A DNA stretch of 64,000 nt from assembly GCF_041359055.1 (NCBI RefSeq), contig NZ_JBGJKZ010000003.1, positions 186,001-250,000 on the forward strand. Direction: 5' to 3'. The notes beneath the pieces were generated by a model. That model had not been told where the DNA came from. It did no database searches and saw only the letters and a program-made list of their open reading frames with translations. Below are positions 9,782-18,095 of this stretch, in pieces. The translations under genes were made by a program, and so were the position numbers. The number at the start of each line of letters is the position of its first letter. Position 1 is the stretch's first letter. Origin of the DNA: Paenalcaligenes hominis_A (GTDB lineage: Bacteria; Pseudomonadota; Gammaproteobacteria; Burkholderiales; Burkholderiaceae_B).

Positions 9782-10330
9782 CTAACGTTCAGATTGATCG
9801 TTCATATATTTGCCCAACCAAAGTGATTGAACAATTATAAAAATGACCAGCAAAATCAGGGAGCCAAAGACTTTGAAGCTAACCCATTGAGATTCGCTGA
9901 AATAGCCAGAAAAGGCCACAAATAAATTGACTGCGCCAGAAAATATAAAAAATAAGGCCCAGCTATAGTTAAGTTTTGTCCAAGCCGGTGCAGGAAGAAC
10001 CAGTTGAGATCCCATTAGTTTTTGCATGAGGTTGCGACCTAGAAAGAGGTGGCTACCAATTAAAACCGTTGCAAAAAGCCAGTACAAAACGGTGGGTTTC
10101 CATTTGATAAACGCATCGTTTTGAAAAAATAGCGTGGCAGAGCCAAATACAACAATAACGCCCAGGTTAATCCAATGCGTGCCTTCAATGGTGCGTTGGC
10201 GCACTTTTAGCCATACGATTTGTAATACAGCGGCTGCCATCGCAACGGCTGTTGCCGTGTAGATATCAAAGGTGCGAAAAGCAATAAAAAATAAAATAAG
10301 GGGGAAGAGGTCAAACAGAAATTTCTTCAT
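9782..10330 (-). CDS. yciB: Inner membrane-spanning protein YciB (septation protein A family)
   Basis: A 182-residue polytopic membrane protein with five hydrophobic segments, beginning KFLFDLFPLILFFIAF, the conserved YciB/IspZ N-terminus, and containing LIGSHLFLGRNLMQKLMG. Length is standard. The family is linked to envelope synthesis and septation in enterics and to intracellular spread in Shigella, but its biochemical role is unsettled. Its ATG overlaps the msrB stop by four bases (10327-10330), so it is probably coupled to msrB. Confidence 0.9.
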   Translation of the reverse strand: MKKFLFDLFPLILFFIAFRTFDIYTATAVAMAAAVLQIVWLKVRQRTIEGTHWINLGVIVVFGSATLFFQNDAFIKWKPTVLYWLFATVLIGSHLFLGRNLMQKLMGSQLVLPAPAWTKLNYSWALFFIFSGAVNLFVAFSGYFSESQWVSFKVFGSLILLVIFIIVQSLWLGKYMNDQSER

Positions 10331-10719
10331 GCAGGTTCAAAGCGAAGAGCAACAGAGTTAATGCAATAACGTAAACCGGTAGGCTCGGGTCCGTCCGGAA
10401 ACACGTGTCCTAGGTGTGCATCACAGAGGGCGCATAGAATTTCAGTACGTATGCGACCATGGCTGAAATCAGGTTCTTCACGGACGTGGTCTGGATTTAA
10501 GGGAGCAAAATAACTAGGCCAACCACAGCCCGCATCAAACTTAGTATCGGATGCAAACAAAGCCGTATCACAACACACACAATGATAAATACCGTGTTCA
10601 GAGTGGTGATTGTATTGACCAGTAAAAGGGCGTTCAGTTCCTTGTTGGCGTGTAACATAAAACGCATCTGGACTAAGTTGAGCCTGCCATTCTGCTAAGC
10701 TTTTACGAACTTTATTCAT
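10327..10719 (-). CDS. msrB: Peptide-methionine (R)-S-oxide reductase MsrB
   Basis: A 130-residue repair enzyme that reduces methionine-R-sulfoxide in proteins. It has the two zinc CxxC pairs (C47/C50 and C96/C99), the FDAGCGWPSY block with likely resolving Cys65, and catalytic Cys119 in LRYCINSVAL. There is no signal peptide and no fused MsrA, so it should act in the cytoplasm. It is the first gene of the minus-strand operon with yciB, bolA and the parvulin gene. Confidence 0.95.
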   Translation of the reverse strand: MNKVRKSLAEWQAQLSPDAFYVTRQQGTERPFTGQYNHHSEHGIYHCVCCDTALFASDTKFDAGCGWPSYFAPLNPDHVREEPDFSHGRIRTEILCALCDAHLGHVFPDGPEPTGLRYCINSVALRFEPA

Positions 10720-11018
10720 AAAAAGTGAATTGATAAAACAAAATAAATAAGATCACAGTGTAGCCTTGATCGAGGCGGACGCAAACTATTCTATGCGTAA
10801 TAAAAGCAGGGATAATCCTTAAAGCGTTAGCGTTAGTAACTTTACGATAATACAGGGCAGCCCAGTGTAATTAGTTTAGAACTGAGCTATTTAAGGTTAA
10901 TACCTATATGGTTTTAACCAACGATTTGATACGGTTACGCTGTATCTGTTATGAAAAATGTATAACAACGAGCTAATAAATTACTCTCAGCTCAAATCAA
11001 CACTTCTGGAGACATACT
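10720..11018 (+). promoter_or_regulatory. Divergent msrB / liv intergenic region
   Basis: A 299-base, AT-rich gap holding the divergent promoters for the msrB and liv operons. Candidate elements for livK are a -35-like TTGATA (10926-10931) with a weak TATGAA 18 bases later, plus an interrupted dyad GATAC-N9-GTATC (10929-10947) and GGTTAA/TTAACC (10895-10919) that could be operator sites. A GGAGA ribosome-binding site precedes livK. No small gene is evident. Confidence 0.3.
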
Positions 11019-12188
11019 ATGCAGCTCTCTCAATCTATGAAACGTACTGTATTAGCAAGCGCTATTGCGTTAGCTTTACCTATGGCTGCTATGGCTCAGG
11101 TAAAGGTTGGTATTTCTGTATCCTCTACAGGTCCAGCCGCATCATTGGGCATTCCTGAGCGCAACACTGTCAGTTTGTTACCCACCGAGATAGCAGGGCA
11201 AAAGGTGGAGTACATTGTACTGGATGATGGAACAGATACTACAGTAGCGGTGCGCAATATGCGCAAACTCATCACTGAGGATAATGTGGATGTAGTTATT
11301 GGTACTTCCGTAACACCGGGCTCGTTAGCCATGGTGGACGTGGCTGGTGAAACCAAAACACCCATGATTAGTGTGGCCGCGAATGCACGTATTGTAGAGC
11401 CTGCAGAAGGCGCGCGTGAGTGGGTATTTAAAACCCCGCAAAACGACCAGTTAATGGCGGCAGCCTTAGCGGATGCGATGGAAAAACAAGGTGTTAAGAC
11501 CCTAGGTTTTATTGGTTTTAATGACGCTTATGGCGATGGTTGGCTCGATGTGATGACTAAGGCTGCTGAAGCCAAAGGCATCAAAATGACCGCAGTAGAG
11601 CGCTATAACCGTAACGATACGTCGGTTACAGGTCCTGTGTTGAAGTTAACTGCCGCAAACCCAGATGGGATTTTAATTGCTGGTGCAGGTACCCCAGTGG
11701 CTCTACCACAGGGTGAAATCATTAACCGCGGCTATAAAGGAGTGCTCTATCACACTCACGGCTCTGCCAACAACGACGTATTGCGTGTGTGCGGTAAAGA
11801 TTGCGAGGGCATGGTTCTACCCGCTGGTCCATTACTCGTAGCCGATCAGTTACCTGACGACAATACCGTAAAAACTTCCGCTCTAGAGTATAAAAAACTT
11901 TACGAAGACAAATACGGCGAGGGCTCTATTAACACCTTTGGCGGCCATATGTGGGATGCTGCTTTATTGGTGCACGATGCAATTCCTCGCGCTTTAGAAA
12001 GCGGTGCTAAACCTGGTACTGCCGAGTTCCGTGCAGCATTACGCGATGCAATTGAAAAAACATCAGACCTAGCTGCCTCACAAGGCGTATTTACCATGTC
12101 AGCAGACGATCACGCTGGTTTAGACGAGCGTGCCCGTGTCATGGTCAAAGTAGAGGGCGGCAAGTGGACCTATCAGCCCGACCTATAA
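11019..12188 (+). CDS. livK: Branched-chain amino acid ABC transporter, periplasmic binding protein
   Basis: A 389-residue periplasmic binding protein of the Leu/Ile/Val family. It has a cleavable signal peptide ending ALPMAAMAQ (mature start near VKVGISVS), then the type I periplasmic fold with GPAASLGIPERN, VDVVIGTSVTPGSLAM, FIGFNDAYGDGWLDV and a C-terminal FTMSADDHAGLDERA. It captures ligand for the LivH/LivMG/LivF transporter encoded downstream. The ATG at 11019 is set by GGAGA six bases upstream; a second ATG at 11037 is possible. Substrate could be branched-chain amino acids, or amides/urea as in some relatives, so the symbol is by family. Confidence 0.88.
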   Translation: MQLSQSMKRTVLASAIALALPMAAMAQVKVGISVSSTGPAASLGIPERNTVSLLPTEIAGQKVEYIVLDDGTDTTVAVRNMRKLITEDNVDVVIGTSVTPGSLAMVDVAGETKTPMISVAANARIVEPAEGAREWVFKTPQNDQLMAAALADAMEKQGVKTLGFIGFNDAYGDGWLDVMTKAAEAKGIKMTAVERYNRNDTSVTGPVLKLTAANPDGILIAGAGTPVALPQGEIINRGYKGVLYHTHGSANNDVLRVCGKDCEGMVLPAGPLLVADQLPDDNTVKTSALEYKKLYEDKYGEGSINTFGGHMWDAALLVHDAIPRALESGAKPGTAEFRAALRDAIEKTSDLAASQGVFTMSADDHAGLDERARVMVKVEGGKWTYQPDL

Positions 12189-12212
12189 ATTACTGCCTAT
12201 AGGTTTTCGAGC

Positions 12213-12239
12213 GGCTAGCCTGTATATTACGGGCTAGCC
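12213..12239 (+). other. Intercistronic stem-loop between livK and livH
   Basis: The self-complementary octamer GGCTAGCC occurs at 12213-12220 and 12232-12239, forming an 8-bp stem with an 11-base loop. No T run follows. A hairpin here would fit a mRNA 3'-end stabiliser that keeps the binding-protein message more abundant than the downstream permease message, as is common in ABC operons. Confidence 0.5.
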
Positions 12240-12297
12240 TGATCATTGGTTACATTAACCTTTGATTTTTTATGTGTGTTGTCATGGTGCATCCGAA

Positions 12298-13335
12298 ATG
12301 GATTCAACGATAGTTCTGATATTACTGCAGGACGGCCTCTTGAACGGAGCGATTTATGCTCTGCTTGGTCTGGCTTTGGTGCTAGTGTTTGCCGTCACTC
12401 GTGTTATTTTTATTCCCCAAGGTGAGTTTGTTACTTTTGGTGCGTTGACCTTAGCGTTTTTAGTAAATGGTCAGGTACCTGGTACTGTGCATCTTTTGCT
12501 CATTATGGGCGTGTTGGTCTTTTTGCTAGAGCTAGGCTGTGCTATTCGAGCTAAGCTATTTGGCGGGCTATGGCGTACAGCGCTATGGACCTTAGCTTTA
12601 CCTGCGGCTTTGTATTATTGTTTGCCGTTAGTTTTGCAAAAAGACACTTCCTTATGGTTGCAGGTGATATTTTCTATGGCTCTGGTAGTACCAATGGGGC
12701 CCATGATCTATCGTTTGGTGTATCAGCGTGTCGCTGAGGCCAGTGTTTTGGTTCTGCTGATTACCTCCGTAGCGGTGCACTTTGCCTTAACTGGTTTAGG
12801 TTTGGTTTTCTTTGGTGCAGAAGGCTGGCGTACCCCTCCTTTCATGACCGGTCAGGTCGAGCTATTGGGTATGGCGTGGTCGGCACAAACCTTATTTGTT
12901 CTTGCCGCAGCGGCTATTTTAATTGGGGCGCTTTGGCTATTTTTTGGTGGCACGCTATACGGTCGCGCCTTGCGAGCCACGGCAGTGAACCGACGTGGCG
13001 CACGCTTAGTCGGCATTAGCACGCTAATGTCAGGTCGTATTACCTTCACTTTAGCGGCAGCAATCGGTACCTTGTCAGGGATGCTCATCGCTCCAGTTAC
13101 TACTATTTATTACGACACTGGCTTTTTAATTGGCCTGAAAGGTTTTGTGGCTGCCATTGTGGGTGGGCTTGCAAGCTACCCCCTTACTGCAGCAGGCGCT
13201 ATTTTTGTAGGGATTCTCGAAGCCTTTTCCTCTTTCTGGGCTAGCTCCTACAAAGAGGTCATCGTATTTACATTTATTATTCCCGTTTTACTCTGGCGCT
13301 CTTTTGGTGTGCGTCCTGTAGACGATGAGGACTAA
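12298..13335 (+). CDS. livH: Branched-chain amino acid ABC transporter permease LivH
   Basis: A permease of 345 residues with about 8-9 membrane segments. It starts MDSTIVLILLQDGLLNGAIY and continues with the LivH signature ALLGLALVLVFAVTRVI, and has LVGISTLMSGRITF near residue 240, the cytoplasmic loop that meets the ATPases. It pairs with the LivM half of the next protein to form the channel. It is somewhat longer than E. coli LivH (308 residues) owing to an insertion near residues 75-110. A TTG 36 bases upstream would extend the frame, but ATG 12298 gives the family N-terminus. Confidence 0.9.
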   Translation: MDSTIVLILLQDGLLNGAIYALLGLALVLVFAVTRVIFIPQGEFVTFGALTLAFLVNGQVPGTVHLLLIMGVLVFLLELGCAIRAKLFGGLWRTALWTLALPAALYYCLPLVLQKDTSLWLQVIFSMALVVPMGPMIYRLVYQRVAEASVLVLLITSVAVHFALTGLGLVFFGAEGWRTPPFMTGQVELLGMAWSAQTLFVLAAAAILIGALWLFFGGTLYGRALRATAVNRRGARLVGISTLMSGRITFTLAAAIGTLSGMLIAPVTTIYYDTGFLIGLKGFVAAIVGGLASYPLTAAGAIFVGILEAFSSFWASSYKEVIVFTFIIPVLLWRSFGVRPVDDED

Positions 13336-13339
13336 GGAC

Positions 13340-15175
13340 ATGAATCGCTTACTTTTAGTTGTTGTGGTGGGCGTATTGGCCATATTGCCACAACTTAGTC
13401 TGGTACCCGAGTTTTGGATTACTCAACTGAATTACATTGGCTTGAGCAGTCTTGTGGTTCTTGGTTTGGTGTTGTTAACTGGCGTAGGGGGGCTCACTTC
13501 CTTTGGTCAGGCTGCTTTTGTGGGCATTGGTGCCTATACAACTGCTTGGTTCACAACCAAGCTAGGCTGGTCGCCTTGGCTTACGTTGTGGGTAGCTCTT
13601 GCCCTGACTTTTGTGTTTGCCACTATTATTGGTGCGATCACTTTGCGGTTGTCCGGTCACTATCTACCACTCGGTACCATTGCTTGGTCATTATCGTTGT
13701 ATTACTTATTCGGTAATCTTGGCTTTTTAGGTCAACACGACGGTATTTCTGGTATTGCTCCACTTTCCATTTTTGGGATTTCATTGGGGGCAGGCCGAAA
13801 TATGTATTATTTGGTCTGGATATTTGTCTTAGGCAGTTTATGGGTGACATATAACCTCTTGCACTCTCGCCCTGGGCGCGCTATTCGAGCACTCAAAAGC
13901 GGTAGCAATATGGCGGAGTCCTTTGGGGTAAACATGGCCAACTACAAAGTCATTGTCTTTGTGTATGCGGCGCTGTTAGCGTGTGTATCTGGTTGGTTAT
14001 ATGCCCATTTACAGCGTGCTGTTAGCCCAAGCCCATTTGGTCTGAATTACAGTATTGAGTATTTATTCATGGCTGTTGTTGGTGGGGCAGGCAGTGTCTG
14101 GGGCGCGGTAGTGGGTTCTGCACTCATTCTGACGCTAAAAGATCAATTGCAAAACCTCTTGCCTCGTCTTTTTGATACCACGGCTAACTTTGAGCTAATC
14201 GTATTTGGCATTTTGATGATTTTTATACTGCAATACGCCGGCAATGGGATTTGGCCTTTATTTGCTCGCATTGGTCAGCTCCTGGGCGGTGGCGCTAAAA
14301 AAGATCAGCTCAAAGCCCCTGCTCAGGCCGAGCCCCTGGTGCAACGTCCACGTCCAGAAAAAGGTACGCTTATCCTAGAGCTTGATAAAGCACGTAAAGA
14401 GTTTGGTGGTTTGGTAGCGGTTAATGACATTAGCTTCAAATTACACGCTGGCGAAATTATGGGGTTAATCGGCCCTAATGGCGCGGGTAAGTCCACCACC
14501 TTTAACCTCATTACAGGTGTGTTGCCCTTAACAAGTGGCGATATCCGTTTTGAAGGGCAGCGTATTGATAAGTTGCGTGCTCGCGATATAGCTCGTCTTG
14601 GTATTGGCCGTACTTTCCAGCACGTGCAACTTATTCCTACCATGAGCGTATTAGAAAACGTCGCTCTGGGCGCACACTTGCGCCGTGACGTAGGTGTGGT
14701 TGCGGCCGCATTGCATGCCGAGCGTCGCAGCGAAGCCGAGCTATTGCATGAGGCAGCGGTGCAGTTACAGCGTGTTGGTTTGGGTGATTATTTATACGAA
14801 GAAGCGGGTAACCTAGCCCTAGGTCAACAGCGTATTTTGGAAATTGCGCGTGCCTTGGCGGCTGACCCGGTGTTGTTACTATTAGACGAGCCAGCAGCAG
14901 GCTTACGTTACAAAGAAAAGCAAGAGCTCGCTCACGTGTTAAATCAGCTTAGCGCCGAAGGAATGAGTATTTTGTTGGTTGAGCATGACATGGACTTTGT
15001 GATGAACTTGACTGATCACTTGGTAGTGATGGACTTTGGAACCAAGCTTGCCGAAGGCAAACCTCAGGAAGTCCAACAAAACCCGGCTGTGCTTCAAGCC
15101 TACCTAGGTGGGATTGATGACGATTTTGATGAGAACGAGCTAGCAGGCCTTCATCCAAATAAGGAGGCGGTGTAA
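13340..15175 (+). CDS. Fused LivM permease - LivG ATPase
   Basis: A single 611-residue protein joining two transporter parts. Residues 1 to about 310 are a LivM permease with LLTGVGGLTSFGQAAFVGIGAY and FMAVVGGAGSVWGAVVG. After a linker (about 310-340) comes a LivG ATPase: Walker A GPNGAGKST from residue 378, signature NLALGQQRILEIARAL, Walker B VLLLLDEPAAG and switch His in LVEHDMDFVMN. The ATPase motifs are intact. LivM-LivG fusions are common in Burkholderiales, and the continuous frame argues against an assembly error. I chose ATG 13340, with GAGGA eight bases upstream; ATG 13325 is the alternative. It overlaps nothing and is followed directly by livF. Confidence 0.92.
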   Translation: MNRLLLVVVVGVLAILPQLSLVPEFWITQLNYIGLSSLVVLGLVLLTGVGGLTSFGQAAFVGIGAYTTAWFTTKLGWSPWLTLWVALALTFVFATIIGAITLRLSGHYLPLGTIAWSLSLYYLFGNLGFLGQHDGISGIAPLSIFGISLGAGRNMYYLVWIFVLGSLWVTYNLLHSRPGRAIRALKSGSNMAESFGVNMANYKVIVFVYAALLACVSGWLYAHLQRAVSPSPFGLNYSIEYLFMAVVGGAGSVWGAVVGSALILTLKDQLQNLLPRLFDTTANFELIVFGILMIFILQYAGNGIWPLFARIGQLLGGGAKKDQLKAPAQAEPLVQRPRPEKGTLILELDKARKEFGGLVAVNDISFKLHAGEIMGLIGPNGAGKSTTFNLITGVLPLTSGDIRFEGQRIDKLRARDIARLGIGRTFQHVQLIPTMSVLENVALGAHLRRDVGVVAAALHAERRSEAELLHEAAVQLQRVGLGDYLYEEAGNLALGQQRILEIARALAADPVLLLLDEPAAGLRYKEKQELAHVLNQLSAEGMSILLVEHDMDFVMNLTDHLVVMDFGTKLAEGKPQEVQQNPAVLQAYLGGIDDDFDENELAGLHPNKEAV

Positions 15176-15931
15176 ATGCAGCCTTTATTAGAAGTTAAAA
15201 ATTTAAACACCCAATACGGCAAAGTCACCGCCTTAAACAATGCCAATATTGTAGTGAACCCAGGCAGCATCGTAACGGTAATTGGGGGCAATGGTGCAGG
15301 CAAGTCCACCATGTTGAACTCCATTATGGGAAATTTGCCTGCCAATGGTCGTAATGAGGGGTTAGTTACTTACGATGCCCGCAATTTAGCTGGGTGGCAG
15401 GTAGAGCGTCGTGTTAGCGAAGGGCTTTGTTTAGTACCTGAAAGTCGTGAGTTGTTTGCCAGTATGTCGGTCGAGGACAACTTGCTGCTTGGCGGCTTTC
15501 GCCTATATCGTCAACGCGTCAGTGGATGGCGGGATACCATGGACGAGGTGTATGAGCTATTTCCTCGTTTAAAAGAACGTCGTACCCAACAAGCAGGAAC
15601 CTTATCCGGAGGGGAGCGTCAAATGCTGGCTGTAGGGCGAGCTTTAATGTCACGACCCAAGCTACTTATGCTAGATGAGCCCAGTTTGGGCTTGGCTCCA
15701 CGTATTGTGCGAGAAATCTTTTTGATTATTGCACGCTTACGGCGCTCAGGTGTGTCGATTTTGCTGGTCGAGCAAAATGCCCGTGCTGCTTTACAGGTGG
15801 CCGATTATGGCTATGTGTTAGAGACGGGGGAAATTATTCTAGAGGGGCAGGCTGCAGAGTTAAGCGATAACCCCAGAGTAATTGAAAGCTATTTGGGTCT
15901 AGGTAATAAAGATCGTAGCGAGGATGATTAA
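15176..15931 (+). CDS. livF: Branched-chain amino acid ABC transporter ATPase LivF
   Basis: A 251-residue ABC ATPase, the second nucleotide-binding subunit of the Liv importer. It has Walker A GGNGAGKST near residue 38, signature LSGGERQMLAVGRALM, Walker B LLMLDEPSLGLAP and the LivF-typical Gln at the switch position (LLVEQNARAAL). The ATG immediately follows the TAA of the fusion gene (TAAATG) with a strong AAGGAGG upstream, so translation is probably coupled. A terminator follows, ending the liv operon. Confidence 0.95.
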   Translation: MQPLLEVKNLNTQYGKVTALNNANIVVNPGSIVTVIGGNGAGKSTMLNSIMGNLPANGRNEGLVTYDARNLAGWQVERRVSEGLCLVPESRELFASMSVEDNLLLGGFRLYRQRVSGWRDTMDEVYELFPRLKERRTQQAGTLSGGERQMLAVGRALMSRPKLLMLDEPSLGLAPRIVREIFLIIARLRRSGVSILLVEQNARAALQVADYGYVLETGEIILEGQAAELSDNPRVIESYLGLGNKDRSEDD

Positions 15932-15939
15932 GCTCACTA

Positions 15940-15969
15940 AAAACGGTGCAGTTACAGCACCGTTTTTTT
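15940..15969 (+). terminator. Intrinsic terminator of the liv operon
   Basis: AAAACGGTGC (15940-15949) and GCACCGTTTT (15957-15966) form a 10-bp stem with a 7-base loop, running into a T tract. Confidence 0.85.
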
Positions 15970-15995
15970 ATGTCTAGATGGGTAAAACATATGAG

Positions 15996-16682
15996 CTAAT
16001 CCGAGATAGGGTGAGCACGTTGGTGGATAACGGAAAGACGCACGTCATTGTTTTGTAAACAATAGATCTTATCAGCCAAATTAGCGGCAAAATTTTTATC
16101 CGACTCGTTAAGAATTAGGGTGTATCCGCGGTTTTTTAATTGCGTAAGCACTTTGATGGCATGAGGTAAAATGGCAGGGCAAATATCAATGTGCAAATCG
16201 TGAAAAATAATGATATCGGCCCCAGTACGCAACACGCGAGCTAAGGCTAAAAGATGTTGTTCGCCTGGGCTGAGCCGCGAACAAGGGGCGTCTTTATAGA
16301 GGGTGAGTAAAGGAAAAAGATCGTAGATTTCGGTTAAGGATAAGCCACCACCCAGACTAAGGCCGGACAGGGGCAAAAGAAGATTTTCTTCGCAGCTTAA
16401 ATCTAAATCTAGGCCCATGGCTTTTGAGCAAAAGGCAACACCTAACCATGTCATTTGCTTGGAGCTAAGGTGAATAGTTTCCGTTTGGTGGATGCGTATG
16501 GAGCCTTTACGGTGTTGGTTAATACCTAATAGGCTTTCCAAAAGAGAGGACTGAGTGCTTTTGCAGTTAGAAACCAAAGCAATCATCTCGCCTTGTTTGG
16601 CATACAGGCTTAGGTCTTGAATAATCGGTTGATGATTATTCCAGGTGTGCAGATTGCGAACTTCTAAAGCCGTTTTATGCAT
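15996..16682 (-). CDS. Degenerate LivF-like ABC protein lacking ATPase motifs
   Basis: A complete 228-residue frame that aligns with LivF along its length: LEVRNLHTWNNHQPI at the start, EENLLLPLSG, TEIYDLFPLL, and a near-normal signature LSPGEQHLLALARVL (137-151). The catalytic motifs are gone. The Walker A position reads SNCKSTQSS (38-46), with no P-loop glycines and Gln44 where the Lys should be; the Walker B/catalytic Glu position reads IIIFHDLH (H161-D162 instead of Asp-Glu); the Q-loop residue is also lost. It is therefore unlikely to hydrolyse ATP. It sits tail-to-tail downstream of livF. It may be a young pseudogene still free of stops, or a regulatory pseudo-ATPase; the sequence does not decide. 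Confidence 0.7.
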   Translation of the reverse strand: MHKTALEVRNLHTWNNHQPIIQDLSLYAKQGEMIALVSNCKSTQSSLLESLLGINQHRKGSIRIHQTETIHLSSKQMTWLGVAFCSKAMGLDLDLSCEENLLLPLSGLSLGGGLSLTEIYDLFPLLTLYKDAPCSRLSPGEQHLLALARVLRTGADIIIFHDLHIDICPAILPHAIKVLTQLKNRGYTLILNESDKNFAANLADKIYCLQNNDVRLSVIHQRAHPISD

Positions 16683-16761
16683 AACGGTTCCCCTTTAGAG
16701 ACAAAATAGTCCTGAGTAAGTCCTATTATGCGGTGCAGCATAGGGAACGGCTATGAGGGTT

Positions 16762-17409
16762 TTACTTAGTTTGCTGTAAAGTGATTTTTTCTTTAAATTC
16801 GCATAGGTCTGAAATACCGCATTCAGGGCATTTGGGCTTGCGGGCAACACATACATAGCGTCCGTGCAAAATTAACCAATGATGCGCATCCAACAAAAAC
16901 TCGCTTGGTACCAGACGCATCAAACGATCCTCAACCTCGCGCACGTTTTTGCCTTTGGCTATACCCGTGCGATTGGATACCCTAAAAATGTGTGTATCTA
17001 CTGCCATAGCAGGTAGGCCAAATGCTGTATTTAAAACCACATTTGCCGTTTTTCTGCCAACACCAGGTAAAGCTTCCAGTGCTTCGCGCGTATTAGGCAC
17101 CTCTCCTTGATGCTTTTCAATTAATAACTCACAGGTCCGCATTACATTTTTGGCTTTGGTTTTGTATAACCCAATGCTTTTAATGCACTCGGTTAATCCT
17201 TCTAATCCCAGTGCAATAATACCCTCGGGGCTACCGTGGGTAGGAAAAAAGCGTCGGGTGGCAATATTCACAGACACATCGGTGGCTTGCGCTGACAAAA
17301 TAACAGCAATCAATAATTGAAAGGTGTTTTCATACTCAAGCTCGGTGGTGGGATGTGGATTTGCAGCTTTAAAGCGTTCAAAAATTTCAGTACGGATTTG
17401 ACGATTCAT
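16762..17409 (-). CDS. nth: Endonuclease III
   Basis: A 215-residue base-excision repair glycosylase/AP lyase that removes oxidised pyrimidines. It has the helix-hairpin-helix LPGVGRKTANVVL with catalytic Lys, catalytic Asp in AVDTHIFRVSNR, and the C-terminal [4Fe-4S] loop C-x6-C-x2-C-x5-C (CVARKPKCPECGISDLC). Length is standard. It starts 12 bases after rnfB with no clear ribosome-binding site, and the rnfB-nth pairing echoes the rsx-nth order of gammaproteobacteria. Confidence 0.96.
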   Translation of the reverse strand: MNRQIRTEIFERFKAANPHPTTELEYENTFQLLIAVILSAQATDVSVNIATRRFFPTHGSPEGIIALGLEGLTECIKSIGLYKTKAKNVMRTCELLIEKHQGEVPNTREALEALPGVGRKTANVVLNTAFGLPAMAVDTHIFRVSNRTGIAKGKNVREVEDRLMRLVPSEFLLDAHHWLILHGRYVCVARKPKCPECGISDLCEFKEKITLQQTK

Positions 17410-17421
17410 GAAAGCAATATA

Positions 17422-18048
17422 TTAGGGTGATTGACGACGTGCACGTGCTTTGGCTAAAACATCAGCAATAGTAGCAGCGCGGTGTGTGCTTGAGTCAGCC
17501 TGTGCGCTGACCTTGGGTTTGTTAGCTAAAACACGAGCGGCAACGCCAGTCGCCTCACCGTGTTTTTCTGCTAATCGTTCTTGGCGCTGGTTAAAATGAT
17601 CGCGAGCTTGGTTGGCAAGATGAACTGTCCACACAGCAGGGCCTGGCACCATAGTAATACAATCTACAGGACACGGAGCAAGACATAAATCACAGCCGGT
17701 ACAGCGATCGCTTAATACGGTATGCATTTTTTTATTAGCGCCCACGATGGCATCGACCGGGCAAGCTTGAATGCACAGGGTGCAACCTATGCAGTGTTCT
17801 TCATCAATGAGTGCTACCGTTGGGGCTGTATGAGCACCGCACTCGGGGTCAAGCGCTTGAATCGGTTGTTGGGTTAGGGCTGCTAGGGCTTGGATGCCAG
17901 CATCCCCACCAGGAGGACAACGGTTGATCGCCTCGTTATCTATAGCAATAGCTTGCGCATAGGGCAAACAGGCATCATACCCGCAACGGGTACATTGAGT
18001 TTGCGGTAAAACAGCATCTATCTTTTGGATTAGGGCGTGAGTATTCAT
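17422..18048 (-). CDS. rnfB: RnfB/RsxB-like iron-sulphur protein
   Basis: A 208-residue ferredoxin-like protein. An N-terminal 4Fe-4S domain has the RnfB pattern TQCTRCGYDACLPYA and RCPPGG (about 18-48). Two further clusters follow: CIGCTLCIQACPVDA and CTGCDLCLAPCPVDC (about 86-130). The C-terminal tail is Ala/Arg-rich. The membrane anchor of canonical RnfB is absent and no rnfA/C/D/G/E lies nearby, so this is the stand-alone form often seen in betaproteobacteria, likely an electron carrier of unknown partner. The start lies within the T run of the upstream terminator and has no visible Shine-Dalgarno, so how it is translated is unclear. It forms a pair with nth. Confidence 0.85.
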   Translation of the reverse strand: MNTHALIQKIDAVLPQTQCTRCGYDACLPYAQAIAIDNEAINRCPPGGDAGIQALAALTQQPIQALDPECGAHTAPTVALIDEEHCIGCTLCIQACPVDAIVGANKKMHTVLSDRCTGCDLCLAPCPVDCITMVPGPAVWTVHLANQARDHFNQRQERLAEKHGEATGVAARVLANKPKVSAQADSSTHRAATIADVLAKARARRQSP

Positions 18049-18053
18049 GTGAC

Positions 18054-18076
18054 AAAAAAAGAGGGCTTAGCCCTCT
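18054..18076 (-). terminator. Intrinsic terminator after phaZ, touching rnfB start
   Basis: On the minus strand AGAGGGC-TAA-GCCCTCT (18076-18060) is followed by seven T residues (18060-18054). The T run ends only six bases before the rnfB start codon. Confidence 0.8.
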
Positions 18077-18095
18077 GTGGCCGCAGATTTAAGGT

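Noticed and set aside
13325..15175. LivM-LivG fusion as an assembly error
   Set aside because: The frame is continuous with a plausible linker, and such fusions are known in the order.
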